From: Paraburkholderia sp. BCC1886
Lineage (GTDB): Bacteria; Pseudomonadota; Gammaproteobacteria; Burkholderiales; Burkholderiaceae
DNA length: 64,000 nucleotides
Direction of reading: 5' to 3'
NCBI RefSeq assembly: GCF_900996245.1
Contig: NZ_CAAJGK010000045.1
Span: forward strand, 78,448-142,447
The notes under the pieces: generated by a model
The model's input: the letters and a program-made list of their open reading frames with translations, nothing else
What the model was told of the DNA's origin: nothing
The model's database searches: none
Shown here: piece after piece, positions 17,692 through 27,298 of the stretch
How positions within the stretch are numbered: the first letter of the stretch is position 1
Layout: each line of letters starts with the position of its first letter
Translations under genes and position numbers: made by a program

Positions 17692-18071
17692 GGGGAAAAC
17701 GAGACTTGAAAACGGCGGAAAGGCGTGATTTTCCCATGGAAACGCGTCGCTTGCAGGATTCGCTTAAGACTCCCTGTGTTCAAAACGCCTGATGAAACTC
17801 ATATAGTGGCCTGCTACTGGGGGATAAAAACGTCCAGAAAGCCAAAATCACCGCATGCCAGAATGGCAGAAAGACCGCATCAAGTCATAAAATCACTAAA
17901 AATAGCCACCCCGATATAAGCCGCCCATCACCAGAATCCGCCTCGATATCGCTCTCCGAATATGTCCCCCATGCGGTCCCCGCTATGGGTTGTCTTTATT
18001 GACGATGATAGTTTTCGACCCATCATTGCTGGACGTCCCCACGGACACAGAACATTCGAGAGTAACGAGAC
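17692..18071. promoter_or_regulatory. Divergent promoter region between MFS gene and xdhA
   Basis: 380 bp without a credible gene. A possible xdhA promoter has TTGACG at 17999-18004 and CATCAT at 18021-18026 (16-bp spacer). The xdhA start lacks a strong ribosome site. No clear operator was found. Confidence 0.35.
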
Positions 18072-19601
18072 ATGACCGAGCCGATTCGCTTCTACCACCG
18101 CAACGCCATCCGCGAGATCCACGACGCGCCCGTCACGCGCACCGTGCTGCAGTATCTGCGTGAAGACGCGCACTGCACCGGTACCAAGGAAGGCTGCGCC
18201 GAAGGCGACTGCGGCGCGTGCACGGTGGTAATCGGCGAGCGCAACGAGGCGGGCGGCGTCGACTTCAAGGCGGTCAATGCGTGCATCCAGTTCGTGCCGA
18301 CGCTCGACGGCAAAGCGCTCTACACCGTCGAAGACCTGCGTCAACCGGACGGTTCGCTGCATCCGGTGCAGGAAGCGATGGTCGAATGCCACGGCTCGCA
18401 ATGCGGGTTCTGCACGCCGGGTTTCATCATGTCGATGTGGTCGCTGTACGAAAAGCACGGTCACGAACACAGTTGCGCCAACCGGACCGTCCCGTCGCGC
18501 GACGACCTCAGCAACGCATTGACGGGCAATCTGTGCCGCTGTACCGGCTACCGGCCGATCGTCGACGCGGCCGTGCGGATGTTCGAAACGCCCGCGCCGA
18601 AAGCGCCGGTCGATGTCGCGGCGCTGGCAACCCGACTCGCCACGCTGCAACGCCCCGACACCTTCGTCTATCAGAACCGCGGGCAGCAATTCGCCGCACC
18701 GCGCACCGTTGCGGCACTGGCGCAAATCAAACAGGCGGAACCGGCCACGCGCATCCTCGCGGGCAGCACCGACATCGGCTTGTGGGTGACCAAGCAGATG
18801 CGCGAACTCGGCAACATCGTGTATGTCGGGCAGATCGCCGAACTGCAAAAGCTCGAAAGCGGCGAGGAGTGGATCGAGATAGGCGCGGGCGTCAGCGTCG
18901 AGAAAGCCTACGCGGCCATCGCACGGCACTACCCCGAACTGACGGAAATGTGGCAACGCTTCGCGTCGTTGCCGATTCGCAATGCCGGCACGCTCGGCGG
19001 CAACATCGCGAACGGTTCGCCGATCGGCGATTCGATGCCCGGCCTGATCGCGCTGGGCGCGCGCGTGATCGTGCGCGGCGGCGAGATCGAACGCGAGATG
19101 CCGCTCGAAGACCTGTACCTCGCGTATCAAAAGAAAGACATGGCGGAGCACGAATTCGTGGTCGGCCTCAAAGTGCCGACGCGCACCGGCGCGCGCCAGC
19201 ATCTGCAATTCCGCACCTACAAACTCTCGAAGCGCTTCGACTCGGACATCTCCGCGGTGTGCGCGGCGTTCTCGTTCATCGCGGACGGCAACCTGATCCG
19301 CGAGCCGCGCATCGCGTTCGGCGGAATGGCGGCGACGTCCAGACGCGCGGCGCAGGCCGAAGCCGTGTTGCGCGATGCCGAGTGGCACGAAGCCACCGCG
19401 CAGGCCGCGATGCTCGCGCTCGGCAACGACTACGCGCCCTTGTCCGACATGCGCGCGACCAGCGACTACCGCCTCGAAGCCGCGAAGAACACGCTGTACC
19501 GTTTCTGGCTCGAAACGCGTCCGCACAACCCGCTGCCGAAGAGCGCGCTCGATGTCCGTGCGGTCGCCGCGGCCTGCGCGCCGGCCGGCGCGACCGCTTA
19601 A
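18072..19601 (+). CDS. xdhA: Xanthine dehydrogenase small subunit (2Fe-2S and FAD)
   Basis: 509 residues. The N-terminal ferredoxin-type cluster motif runs from GTKEGCAEGDCGACTVV (cysteines near 42, 47, 50). A second 2Fe-2S domain follows with CGFCTPGFIMS and LCRCTGYRPI. An FAD-binding domain comes next with LAGSTDIGLWVTK and the NAGTLGGNIANGSPIGD loop. It passes electrons from the molybdenum site in XdhB to NAD. First gene of xdhABC; 35 bp separate it from xdhB. Cytoplasmic purine catabolism. Confidence 0.96.
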   Translation: MTEPIRFYHRNAIREIHDAPVTRTVLQYLREDAHCTGTKEGCAEGDCGACTVVIGERNEAGGVDFKAVNACIQFVPTLDGKALYTVEDLRQPDGSLHPVQEAMVECHGSQCGFCTPGFIMSMWSLYEKHGHEHSCANRTVPSRDDLSNALTGNLCRCTGYRPIVDAAVRMFETPAPKAPVDVAALATRLATLQRPDTFVYQNRGQQFAAPRTVAALAQIKQAEPATRILAGSTDIGLWVTKQMRELGNIVYVGQIAELQKLESGEEWIEIGAGVSVEKAYAAIARHYPELTEMWQRFASLPIRNAGTLGGNIANGSPIGDSMPGLIALGARVIVRGGEIEREMPLEDLYLAYQKKDMAEHEFVVGLKVPTRTGARQHLQFRTYKLSKRFDSDISAVCAAFSFIADGNLIREPRIAFGGMAATSRRAAQAEAVLRDAEWHEATAQAAMLALGNDYAPLSDMRATSDYRLEAAKNTLYRFWLETRPHNPLPKSALDVRAVAAACAPAGATA

Positions 19602-19636
19602 GACGCGGCGCTCAACAAGGATACGGAGAACCCACG

Positions 19637-22012
19637 ATGAATCAGCAAGCCGAACCGTTCCTGAAAGACCTTCAGGAACTCGACGACTTCACCCAGGTGC
19701 ACGTGTCGCGTCCGCACGAATCGGCGCATCTGCACGTGAGCGGCCGCGCGACCTATACCGACGACATCCCCACGCTCGCCGGCACGCTGCACGCCGCGCT
19801 CGGCCTGTCGCCGAAAGCGCACGCGAAAATCGTCTCGATGTCGCTCGACAAGGTGCGCGCCACGCCCGGCGTCGTGGCGATTTTTACGGCCGAGGACGTG
19901 CCGGGCGTCAACGACGTCGGCCCGATCATCCACGACGATCCGTTTCTCGCCGATGGCATCGTGCAGTACGTGGGCCAGCCGATCTTCATCGTGGTCGCGA
20001 CCTCGCACGAAACCGCGCGGCTCGCCGCGCGTCGCGCTGAAATCGTCTACGAAGAGTTGCCCGCCATTCTCACCGCGCAGCAGGCGCGTGCGGCCAACCA
20101 GCATGTGCTGCCGCCGATGAAACTGGCGCGCGGCGAAGCCGCGGCGAAGATCGCCCGCGCCGCGCATCGCACCGACGGCGAGATGCTGCTAGGCGGCCAG
20201 GAGCAGTTTTATCTGGAAGGGCAAATCTCATACGCGGTGCCGAAAGACGACGACGGCATGCACGTCTACTGTTCGACTCAGCACCCGACCGAGATGCAGC
20301 ACATGGTCGCGCACGCATTGGGCGTGGCGTCGCACAACGTGCTGATCGAATGCCGACGCATGGGCGGCGGCTTCGGCGGCAAGGAATCGCAATCGGGCCT
20401 GTTCGCGTGCTGTGCGGCGCTGGCCGCATGGAAGCTGCTGTGCCCGGTGAAACTGCGTCCGGACCGCGACGACGACATGATGGTCACGGGCAAGCGCCAC
20501 GATTTCCACTACACCTACGAAGTCGGCTACGACGACACCGGCGTGATCGACGGCGTGAGCGTCGACATGACCTCGCGCTGCGGCTTCTCGGCCGACCTTT
20601 CCGGTCCGGTGATGACGCGCGCGGTCTGCCACTTCGACAACGCTTACTGGCTGTCGGACGTCAGCATCGACGGGTTCTGCGGCAAGACCAACACCCAGTC
20701 GAACACCGCGTTCCGCGGCTTCGGCGGACCGCAGGGCGCGTTCGCGATCGAATACATCATGGACGACGTCGCGCGCTCGATCGGCGCGGATGCGCTCGAT
20801 GTGCGGCGACGCAATCTGTACGGCAAGACCGAGCGCAATCTCACGCCGTATGGGCAGACCGTCGAAGACAACGTGATCCACGAACTGATCGACGAGCTCG
20901 AAGCCACCAGCGACTACCGCGCGCGCCGCGCGTCGATCGACGAATTCAATGCGAACAACGAGGTCCTGAAAAAAGGCCTGGCGCTCACGCCGGTGAAGTT
21001 CGGCATTGCGTTCAACGTGACGCATTTCAACCAGGCCGGCGCGCTCGTGCATATCTACACGGACGGCTCGGTGCTGGTGAACCACGGCGGCACGGAAATG
21101 GGCCAGGGGTTGAACACCAAGGTCGCGCAGGTGGTCGCGCATGAACTCGGCGTCGGCTTCAACCGCATTCGCGTGACGGCGACCGATACCAGCAAGATTG
21201 CGAACACGTCGGCGACGGCGGCCTCCACCGGTTCGGATCTGAACGGCAAGGCGGCGCAGGACGCGGCGCGCCAGTTGCGCGAGCGTCTCTCGGCGTTTGC
21301 CGCCGAGCGTTTCGGCGCAGGACAGGTGAGCGCCGCGGACGTGCGTTTCGTGCACGACCGCGTGGTGATCGGCGAGACCGTCGTGCCGTTCGAAGAGATC
21401 GTCGCGAAAGCCTATCTGGCGCGGATCCAGTTGTGGTCGGACGGCTTTTACGCGACGCCGAAGCTGTACTGGGATCAGGCGAAGCTGCAAGGCCGCCCGT
21501 TCTTCTATTACTCGTACGGCGCGGCCGTCGCGGAAGTGGTGATCGACACGCTGACCGGCGAAATGCGCGTGCTGCGCGCCGACGCGTTGCACGACGTGGG
21601 CGCGTCGCTCAATCCGGCGCTCGACGTCGGCCAGGTGGAAGGCGCCTTCATTCAAGGTATGGGCTGGCTCACGACCGAAGAGTTGTGGTGGAACGCGAGC
21701 GGCAAGCTGATGACGCACGCGCCGTCCACCTACAAGATTCCGACCGTCAACGACACGCCGCCGGACTTCCGCGTGCGTCTGTTCAAGAATCGCAATGCCG
21801 AGGACAGCATTCACCGGTCGAAGGCGACTGGCGAGCCGCCGCTGTTGCTGCCGTTCTCGGTGTTCTTTGCGATTCGCGACGCGGTCTCGGCGGTCGGCGG
21901 CCACAAGGTCAATCCGCCGCTGAATGCGCCCGCGACCAGCGAGGAAATTCTCAAGGCCGTCGGCGCGGTGCGCGCGGCAACGGCGCCGCCCGCACCGGCG
22001 CGCCGGTCCTGA
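19637..22012 (+). CDS. xdhB: Xanthine dehydrogenase large subunit (molybdopterin)
   Basis: 791 residues; ATG at 19637 with ACGGAGAA in front. The same frame stays open back to 18218 inside xdhA, but that extension is a shadow. Molybdenum-cofactor motifs: GGGFGGKESQ, NTAFRGFGGPQG, EMGQGLNTK, and KATGEPPLLLP near the end carrying the catalytic Glu. It oxidises hypoxanthine and xanthine to urate together with XdhA. Confidence 0.95.
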   Translation: MNQQAEPFLKDLQELDDFTQVHVSRPHESAHLHVSGRATYTDDIPTLAGTLHAALGLSPKAHAKIVSMSLDKVRATPGVVAIFTAEDVPGVNDVGPIIHDDPFLADGIVQYVGQPIFIVVATSHETARLAARRAEIVYEELPAILTAQQARAANQHVLPPMKLARGEAAAKIARAAHRTDGEMLLGGQEQFYLEGQISYAVPKDDDGMHVYCSTQHPTEMQHMVAHALGVASHNVLIECRRMGGGFGGKESQSGLFACCAALAAWKLLCPVKLRPDRDDDMMVTGKRHDFHYTYEVGYDDTGVIDGVSVDMTSRCGFSADLSGPVMTRAVCHFDNAYWLSDVSIDGFCGKTNTQSNTAFRGFGGPQGAFAIEYIMDDVARSIGADALDVRRRNLYGKTERNLTPYGQTVEDNVIHELIDELEATSDYRARRASIDEFNANNEVLKKGLALTPVKFGIAFNVTHFNQAGALVHIYTDGSVLVNHGGTEMGQGLNTKVAQVVAHELGVGFNRIRVTATDTSKIANTSATAASTGSDLNGKAAQDAARQLRERLSAFAAERFGAGQVSAADVRFVHDRVVIGETVVPFEEIVAKAYLARIQLWSDGFYATPKLYWDQAKLQGRPFFYYSYGAAVAEVVIDTLTGEMRVLRADALHDVGASLNPALDVGQVEGAFIQGMGWLTTEELWWNASGKLMTHAPSTYKIPTVNDTPPDFRVRLFKNRNAEDSIHRSKATGEPPLLLPFSVFFAIRDAVSAVGGHKVNPPLNAPATSEEILKAVGAVRAATAPPAPARRS

Positions 22013-22046
22013 TCGCGGGCTCATCGTGCGCAACCCGAACCTCACC

Positions 22047-22637
22047 ATGACGATCGCCATGAACGATACCCCGCCCATCCAGATCGGCCGCCGCAGCGCC
22101 GTTCAGACGCCGCGTCCGGCGCCTTTGCACATCGTGCTGTTCGGCGCCGGACACGTCGGTCATGCGCTCGTCACGCTGCTCGGCGCGTTGCCTTGCGTGG
22201 TCCACTGGGTCGACGAGCGCGACGAACTGTTCCCCGACGAAACGCCTGCCAACGTGCAGATCGAAGCGACCGATACGCCGGAAGCTATCGTCGATACCGC
22301 GCCGCCCGGCGCCTATTTTCTCGTGATGACGCACAACCACGCGCTCGATTTCGCATTGGCCGCGCGCATCATGCGGCGGCGCGACTTCACTTACTTCGGC
22401 ATGATCGGTTCGAAGACCAAGCGGGTGAAGTTCGAGCGGCGTTTGCTGGAGCGCGGCGTCGAGCTGGACCGGCTTGCAGAGATGACTTGCCCGATCGGCG
22501 TGGCGGGTATCGTCGACAAGGCGCCTGCGGCCATCGCGGTCGCGGTGTGCGCGGAGTTGTTGCAGATTCGCGCGCGGCAAGGCGCAGCGGTGTGGGCGGC
22601 ACAGGCGGTGGCGAACACGCTGCGGGCGAGCGTCTAG
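22047..22637 (+). CDS. xdhC: XdhC-like molybdenum cofactor insertion protein, short form
   Basis: 196 residues from the ATG at 22047 (a GTG at 22026 and an ATG at 22059 are alternatives). It contains the Rossmann-type XdhC domain: HIVLFGAGHVGHALV, MTHNHALDFALAARIM, YFGMIGSKTKRVKF and CPIGVAGIVDKAPAAIAVAV. XdhC delivers and sulfurates the molybdenum cofactor before it enters XdhB. Family members are commonly 250-350 residues with an additional N-terminal CoxI/XdhC domain, which is absent here; xdhB ends only 34 bp upstream, leaving no room. Function is probable, completeness uncertain. Confidence 0.85.
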   Translation: MTIAMNDTPPIQIGRRSAVQTPRPAPLHIVLFGAGHVGHALVTLLGALPCVVHWVDERDELFPDETPANVQIEATDTPEAIVDTAPPGAYFLVMTHNHALDFALAARIMRRRDFTYFGMIGSKTKRVKFERRLLERGVELDRLAEMTCPIGVAGIVDKAPAAIAVAVCAELLQIRARQGAAVWAAQAVANTLRASV

Positions 22638-22684
22638 GTTTGAACGCAGTGGTGCGTGAAATCCGCAACGCAAGCCCAGTCAGC

Positions 22685-23665
22685 TCAACCCGCTGACGTT
22701 TTCGCTTTCACGCGGCGCACCTTTTGCGCGACCAGTCCATCCGACACGCGCGACATCAACGCGCGCAACCAGCCGACATCGCTCGGCCGATCCGGTTGCG
22801 GATGCCAGAGCTGATAGCACTTGATGCGCGGAAACGGAATGGGCACCTCGACCACCGCGAGCGGCAGCATGGCCGCGTAGTGCATCGCGAAGCGGCGAGT
22901 CGTCGTGAAAATCAGATCCGATTGCAGCAGCGTCTGCGGCACGAGGCCGAAATACGGCAGCGTAGTGACGATGCGCCGGTCGGCGCGCGCGCGCGCAAAG
23001 CCGGTGTCGATCGCACCGCCGCGCGCGCCGCTGTAGGGCGTCGGCGCGAGATGCGGCGCGGCCAGATACGCTTCGCGCGTGAACGGCCTGCGGGCCAGCG
23101 GATGGTCGGCGCGCATCATGCACACCACGGTGTCCGAGAACAGATCGCTGCGCTCGAAGCGCGGATCGGGTTTCGGCCAGTTGCCGATCACCAGATCGAG
23201 TTCGCCGGCCTCGAGTGCCGCGTGATGATCGAGCATCGGACTCAGCGAATCGATTTCGAGCCGCGCATGGGGCGCCGCCTCGCGAAACTGCGCGATCACG
23301 GTGGGCATGAAGAAGTCGTTCAGATAATCCGGCGCGGCCACCCGGAACGTGCGGCGCGAGCGGCCCGGGTCGAAGTCGCCGTGCGGCGTCGCGACGAAGT
23401 CGACTTCGCGCAGCACGCGTTGCGCGGAGGCCAGCAGCGATTCGCCGTATTCGGTCGGCACCATGCCCGACTTGCCGCGCACCAGAATCGGATCGTTCAG
23501 CGCTTCGCGCAGTCTGCGCAAGGCCGTACTGATGGCAGGCTGGGTCTGATTCAGCCGCAGCGCGGTTTGCGTGACGCTGCGCTCGACCAGTAGCGTGCGC
23601 AGCACGCGGACGAGCCAGATATCGAGTGAGGCGGCGGTGTCTTCCATCGTGAAGGACCCAGGCAT
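22685..23665 (-). CDS. LysR-family transcriptional regulator
   Basis: 326 residues with an N-terminal winged HTH (LLVERSVTQTALRLNQTQPAISTALRRL split over residues ~25-55) and a periplasmic-binding-like effector domain. The ATG at 23647 (MEDTAASL) is a possible alternative start. It is convergent with xdhC, 47 bp from its stop, so a role in xanthine dehydrogenase control is possible but unproven; LysR genes usually control the divergent neighbour. Effector unknown. Confidence 0.9.
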   Translation of the reverse strand: MPGSFTMEDTAASLDIWLVRVLRTLLVERSVTQTALRLNQTQPAISTALRRLREALNDPILVRGKSGMVPTEYGESLLASAQRVLREVDFVATPHGDFDPGRSRRTFRVAAPDYLNDFFMPTVIAQFREAAPHARLEIDSLSPMLDHHAALEAGELDLVIGNWPKPDPRFERSDLFSDTVVCMMRADHPLARRPFTREAYLAAPHLAPTPYSGARGGAIDTGFARARADRRIVTTLPYFGLVPQTLLQSDLIFTTTRRFAMHYAAMLPLAVVEVPIPFPRIKCYQLWHPQPDRPSDVGWLRALMSRVSDGLVAQKVRRVKAKTSAG

Positions 23666-23771
23666 GGCAAAACGCCAACGGCAAAAAAGTGCACCACCTT
23701 AGGCCTGTTTGCCCCCCGCCGGCCATAGCAGGCGGGGTATGGCCGGCATCAGCCGCGCTGCCTGCGGTTGC

Positions 23772-24422
23772 TCATGCCTGTTTCCCCGGAAGACCCGAAG
23801 GCAGCGAACTTACCCGTTTCACTTCGCGCGACTCGAGCCAGTTCGGCGTGCGCGCGCAGTACAGCACCATCGGCAGCGCGTCTTCACCCCAGAACAGCTG
23901 ATTGTTGAGCCGGAACGTCGGCACGCCGTAGACGCCGAGGCCGACCGCATCCGCGGTATTGCGCTGCAACTGGGCCTGCACCTCTGCGCTTTTGATCAGC
24001 TCCGGGCCGTCCGGCATGCCGACGCGTTCGCACAGTTCGGCGAAGGCTTCGTCGCTGGACGGGTCGCGTCCCTCGCGCCAGATGAAGCGGAAGATTTCGC
24101 GCACGAACTGCACGTCGCCTTTGGCGGCGGTCGCGAGCAACAGCGGTTTGGTCGAATCGAACGGATGCGCCGGCGGCATCTTGTACGGAATGCCGAGTTG
24201 CTCGGCGCGAAACAGCGCGTGCCGGTACATGAACACCCGCTTGGTGGGCAGGCTATACGCCGGCACCTGGCCGGAGTGGCGATACAACTCGTTCAGCACC
24301 ACCGGCGTGAACGCGAAATCGAAGCCCGGCCATTTGTCGTGTTGCTCGAGCAACAGATACGTGAACGGCGAGACGAAATCGTAGAACCACAGAGGTTGCC
24401 TGGCGTCGATGCCAATGGTCAT
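23772..24422 (-). CDS. 2-hydroxychromene-2-carboxylate isomerase-like protein (DsbA/GST-kappa fold)
   Basis: 216 residues. WFYDFVSPFTYLLLEQ at the N-terminus (FYDFxSPYSYL type), PPAHPFDSTKPLLLA in the middle and GVYGVPTFRLNNQLFWGEDAL near the C-terminus are hallmarks of the NahD-like DsbA-family thioltransferase group. NahD members isomerise 2-hydroxychromene-2-carboxylate with glutathione in naphthalene breakdown, but most chromosomal copies have unknown substrates. It stands alone; no aromatic-ring dioxygenase genes are nearby. Confidence 0.87.
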   Translation of the reverse strand: MTIGIDARQPLWFYDFVSPFTYLLLEQHDKWPGFDFAFTPVVLNELYRHSGQVPAYSLPTKRVFMYRHALFRAEQLGIPYKMPPAHPFDSTKPLLLATAAKGDVQFVREIFRFIWREGRDPSSDEAFAELCERVGMPDGPELIKSAEVQAQLQRNTADAVGLGVYGVPTFRLNNQLFWGEDALPMVLYCARTPNWLESREVKRVSSLPSGLPGKQA

Positions 24423-24569
24423 AAATGTCTCCCGGATTGCCCTTGCGGCCGGCGGCTGGCGAGACGTGAGCGAACACGCGTCTGCTGCGCCGGCGAAATT
24501 GTGATGATCTTACGCGGTGCGGCCGCCGCGCGGTTAATTGAGGTCGATGCGCGAGGTGCTCGAACAGCC

Positions 24570-26030
24570 TCACGCCGATCTTGTTCGTAAACCGTCCGCC
24601 GATTCCGGCGGACCGTCGTCGGGCTGGCGGTTCGGCTGCTCGCCGCTCGGGTCGTCCCCTTCGCCAGCAGTCCCGGCAGCCGCCTCGCGACCCTGCGTGA
24701 GCCGCGCGCGCACGAAGCCGATATGCTCGCGCAGCACGTAGAACTGATCCGCATACGCGAGCGGCATCTTCAGACCGTTGACCGACTCCTCGATCGCGTC
24801 GAGCCGGTCGAGCAGCGATGCGCGCTCGGCGGCGGAGTGGTCGGTGAGCGCGCTGCGCTCGATCGCGATCAGTGCGCCGTACCAGCGGTAGATGCGCGAC
24901 TTCACGCGCCAGGCGTACAGCGACGGCACGAGCCGCAGCGCGGGAATCAGCAGCACGATCAGCGGCACGACGACCACCAGCAGACGGTCGGCGAGGCTGG
25001 CGAGCCAGAACGGCAGGATCCGGTAGAGGAAGCTTTTGCCCGACTTGTAGTAGCGCGCGGCGTCGTCGCTGATCGGGAAGTCGTGCGCGAGCGGCGCAGG
25101 AAACTCGCCGGCGCGCTGCAGGATGTTCGCCTTGCCGTGCACCTCGCGGGCGGCTTCGATCAGCAGATCGGACAGCGCCGGATGCAGCGAGTCGCGCGCC
25201 ACCAGCTCGGCAGTGGGCGCCACCATGTGAATCGGCGCGGACGGCAGGTTCTTGCCGAGGTCGAACGCGCCCATCGGCATCACGAGTTGCGTCAGATACG
25301 GGAAGCGGCGCGTGTACGCGTCGGCCTGGGTGAAGTCGTAGAACTGCACGTTCGGCGTCCGGTAGAGCTTGCCCATGACCGCCGGTTGCGCCGAGTCGCC
25401 GGCGAGGAAAGCGGCGTCGACCTTGCCCGAGACCAGCGCATTGGCGGCGTCGTCACCCGACAGCGGCAGCAGCCGCGTCGCACCGTCCGGCACGATGCCG
25501 TTGGCCTTGAGCAGCGCCAGCGCGAGTTCGCGCGTGCCGCTGCCTTCGGCGCCGACCGCGAGGCGTTGCCCCTTGAATTCGGAGAGCCGCGTCACGCTCG
25601 GGCCGTGATAGAAAATCGCCAGCGGCACATAGGCCACGCTGCCGAGCGACATGAGTCCGTCGCTGGCCGGGCCGGGCGCGACGCCGTCCTGCACGAAACC
25701 GACATCGACCTTCGAGTTCGGATCGGCCAGCCGCTTGAGATTCTGCAGCGAGCCTTCCGAGGCCAGCACATTCAACGTAATGCGGTTGCGCGCCAGAATC
25801 GCCTTGTACTTTTGCGCGGCGCTCCAGAAGGTGCTGCCTTCGGGGCCGGCGCTGATCGTCAACGTGCTGGGCGGGGCGGGCTGGATCAGACGCACGGCGA
25901 CCCAGATGGCGGCCGCCGCGATCAGCAGGATCGGGCCGAACGACAGCGCCAGATCGCGCCAGGAAATCGCCACGAAGCGGGCGACGAGGCGGGGCGGACG
26001 CTTGAGATTATCGACGGGACCAGGCTTCAT
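24570..26030 (-). CDS. TAXI-family TRAP-type solute-binding protein with membrane segments
   Basis: 486 residues from the ATG at 26030. One helix lies near the N-terminus (SFGPILLIAAAAIWVAVRLI), then a TAXI-type binding domain (LTISAGPEGSTFWSAAQKYK, GFVQDGVAPG, AVGAEGSGTRELALALLKAN, FLAGDSAQPAVMGKL). A second hydrophobic stretch (LLVVVVPLIVLLIPALRLVPSL) follows, and then a charged tail. TAXI proteins bind small carboxylates for TRAP transporters, but no TRAP membrane subunit is adjacent, and the fused C-terminal membrane segment suggests a membrane-anchored sensor or orphan binding protein. Confidence 0.8.
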   Translation of the reverse strand: MKPGPVDNLKRPPRLVARFVAISWRDLALSFGPILLIAAAAIWVAVRLIQPAPPSTLTISAGPEGSTFWSAAQKYKAILARNRITLNVLASEGSLQNLKRLADPNSKVDVGFVQDGVAPGPASDGLMSLGSVAYVPLAIFYHGPSVTRLSEFKGQRLAVGAEGSGTRELALALLKANGIVPDGATRLLPLSGDDAANALVSGKVDAAFLAGDSAQPAVMGKLYRTPNVQFYDFTQADAYTRRFPYLTQLVMPMGAFDLGKNLPSAPIHMVAPTAELVARDSLHPALSDLLIEAAREVHGKANILQRAGEFPAPLAHDFPISDDAARYYKSGKSFLYRILPFWLASLADRLLVVVVPLIVLLIPALRLVPSLYAWRVKSRIYRWYGALIAIERSALTDHSAAERASLLDRLDAIEESVNGLKMPLAYADQFYVLREHIGFVRARLTQGREAAAGTAGEGDDPSGEQPNRQPDDGPPESADGLRTRSA

Positions 26031-26656
26031 CGGATCAGGTGACGGCGATGCTCGCAGGGAAAGAAGTGACGGCGCTTTTTTGCGGCTTTTGCAGCTTTTG
26101 CAGCGCATGGCCGGCGCTCAGCGCTTCGCGCCGATGGTACCCGAGATTCGCACGACGCCCCAACGCCTGACGGCTGCGCGCACGGAGAAACCCGTAACAA
26201 AAGGTGAGTGCCTTCGAAGGCCTGGGTGAGGGCGCGTCGGGTTGGATGACGGGCGTGGCGCGGCCGCGGCCTACATAGTGGGTCGAATGCCATCGGCCGA
26301 CCCGCCAGCCGCCCGGCCAACGACTAAACCCTTTGCGATTCCGGCTCGCGTGGATTAAATTGTGCATCGCTGCCGCGAACCGACGTTCGGCGCGGCGTGA
26401 CCCGGCACGACACACAAGAACCGGGCGCGCCCTCCGGCCTCGCGGCTTGCCGGTTTTTCCGCCATCTTGCCGCGCGCGCTGCGCCGGCGGTCATCGGCAA
26501 CCGGCCTCTCTCGCCTCTCGCACATCGTGTTTCAGCCTTAGTCGGCCGTCGCCGGGTCGCGCCTATCGTGGCGTCGGCTCGCGCGCGGTCGCGGGTAGTC
26601 GTAACGAAGCCGCTTCTATAAGCGGTCCAATGTGTGAAGTAAAGGAGAAAAGCATT
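26031..26656. other. Gene-poor intergenic stretch before the BON gene
   Basis: About 626 bp with no ORF that looks like a protein family on either strand. There is a short GCTTTTGCA-rich patch near 26075-26105. It should contain the promoter of the BON gene and perhaps that of the TAXI gene; I could not place either firmly. Confidence 0.4.
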
Positions 26657-27022
26657 ATGAAATCGGTCGGTTTTCTGAAAACGCTCGGCTCGGTCGTGGC
26701 CATGGTCGTCGCGTGCAATGTCTACGCTCAGGCCAGCGATGCCGCAGCAAGCGGTGCGACGGCTGCGCCGGCGACTAGCGCCAAGGCCACCAGCAAGTCC
26801 ACGAAGAAGGCCAATAGCCAGCTTGGTCGCAAGGTGCGCGCGGCGATCGGCAAGGCGCAAGGTGTCGACGTGTCGAGCATTGCCGTGCGTGCGCGCGGCG
26901 GTGCGGTGACGCTGACGGGCACGGTGCCCGATCAAGGCCAGATCGATGCCGCAGGCGCTGCTGCGAAGAGCGTCGCCGGCGTGACGTCGGTGTCGAACAA
27001 GCTGACGGTGGAGCAGCAGTAA
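26657..27022 (+). CDS. Periplasmic BON-domain protein
   Basis: 121 residues. ATG at 26657 with AAAGGAGAAA in front; the frame is open upstream to 26333 but lacks features. A signal peptide (about residues 1-24, ending VYAQA) is followed by an Ala/Ser/Thr/Lys-rich linker. A BON domain then runs from about residue 52: VRAAIGKAQGVDVSSIAV, GGAVTLTGTVP, AAKSVAGVTSVSNKLTV. BON proteins bind phospholipid or peptidoglycan and help envelope stability. A strong terminator follows. Confidence 0.88.
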   Translation: MKSVGFLKTLGSVVAMVVACNVYAQASDAAASGATAAPATSAKATSKSTKKANSQLGRKVRAAIGKAQGVDVSSIAVRARGGAVTLTGTVPDQGQIDAAGAAAKSVAGVTSVSNKLTVEQQ

Positions 27023-27097
27023 GCTGCCCGGGCGAGCGTCGCACGGGTTCCGTCACGGACGGCTAGCACGCTCGCCGCATCGCGAGACGCAGAACGG

Positions 27098-27125
27098 ACG
27101 CCGGCTGTCAGCCGGCGTTTTTTTT
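27098..27125 (+). terminator. Rho-independent terminator after the BON gene
   Basis: An 8-bp perfect G/C stem (27098-27105 with 27111-27118), 5-nt loop and a run of eight T residues (27118-27125). Confidence 0.9.
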
Positions 27126-27298
27126 CGATTAATTTTTCGTCGCGGCGATTTTTGACACGGTGATGATGAGGCAACGCGCCGGGCAACCGGCCGTCGACGA
27201 CGCCGCGTTTTTCGAAGGTGGGTTCCGGGTAGCACCGACACCCGCTCGACACGTTTCAGGCGGACTCTCAGGCATGCAGCGCAACCGGAGTCAATGCG

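Noticed and set aside
26031..26656. Minus- and plus-strand ORFs of about 65-200 residues upstream of the BON gene
   Set aside because: Arg/Ala-rich translations without motifs; the real BON gene starts at 26657 with a strong ribosome site.
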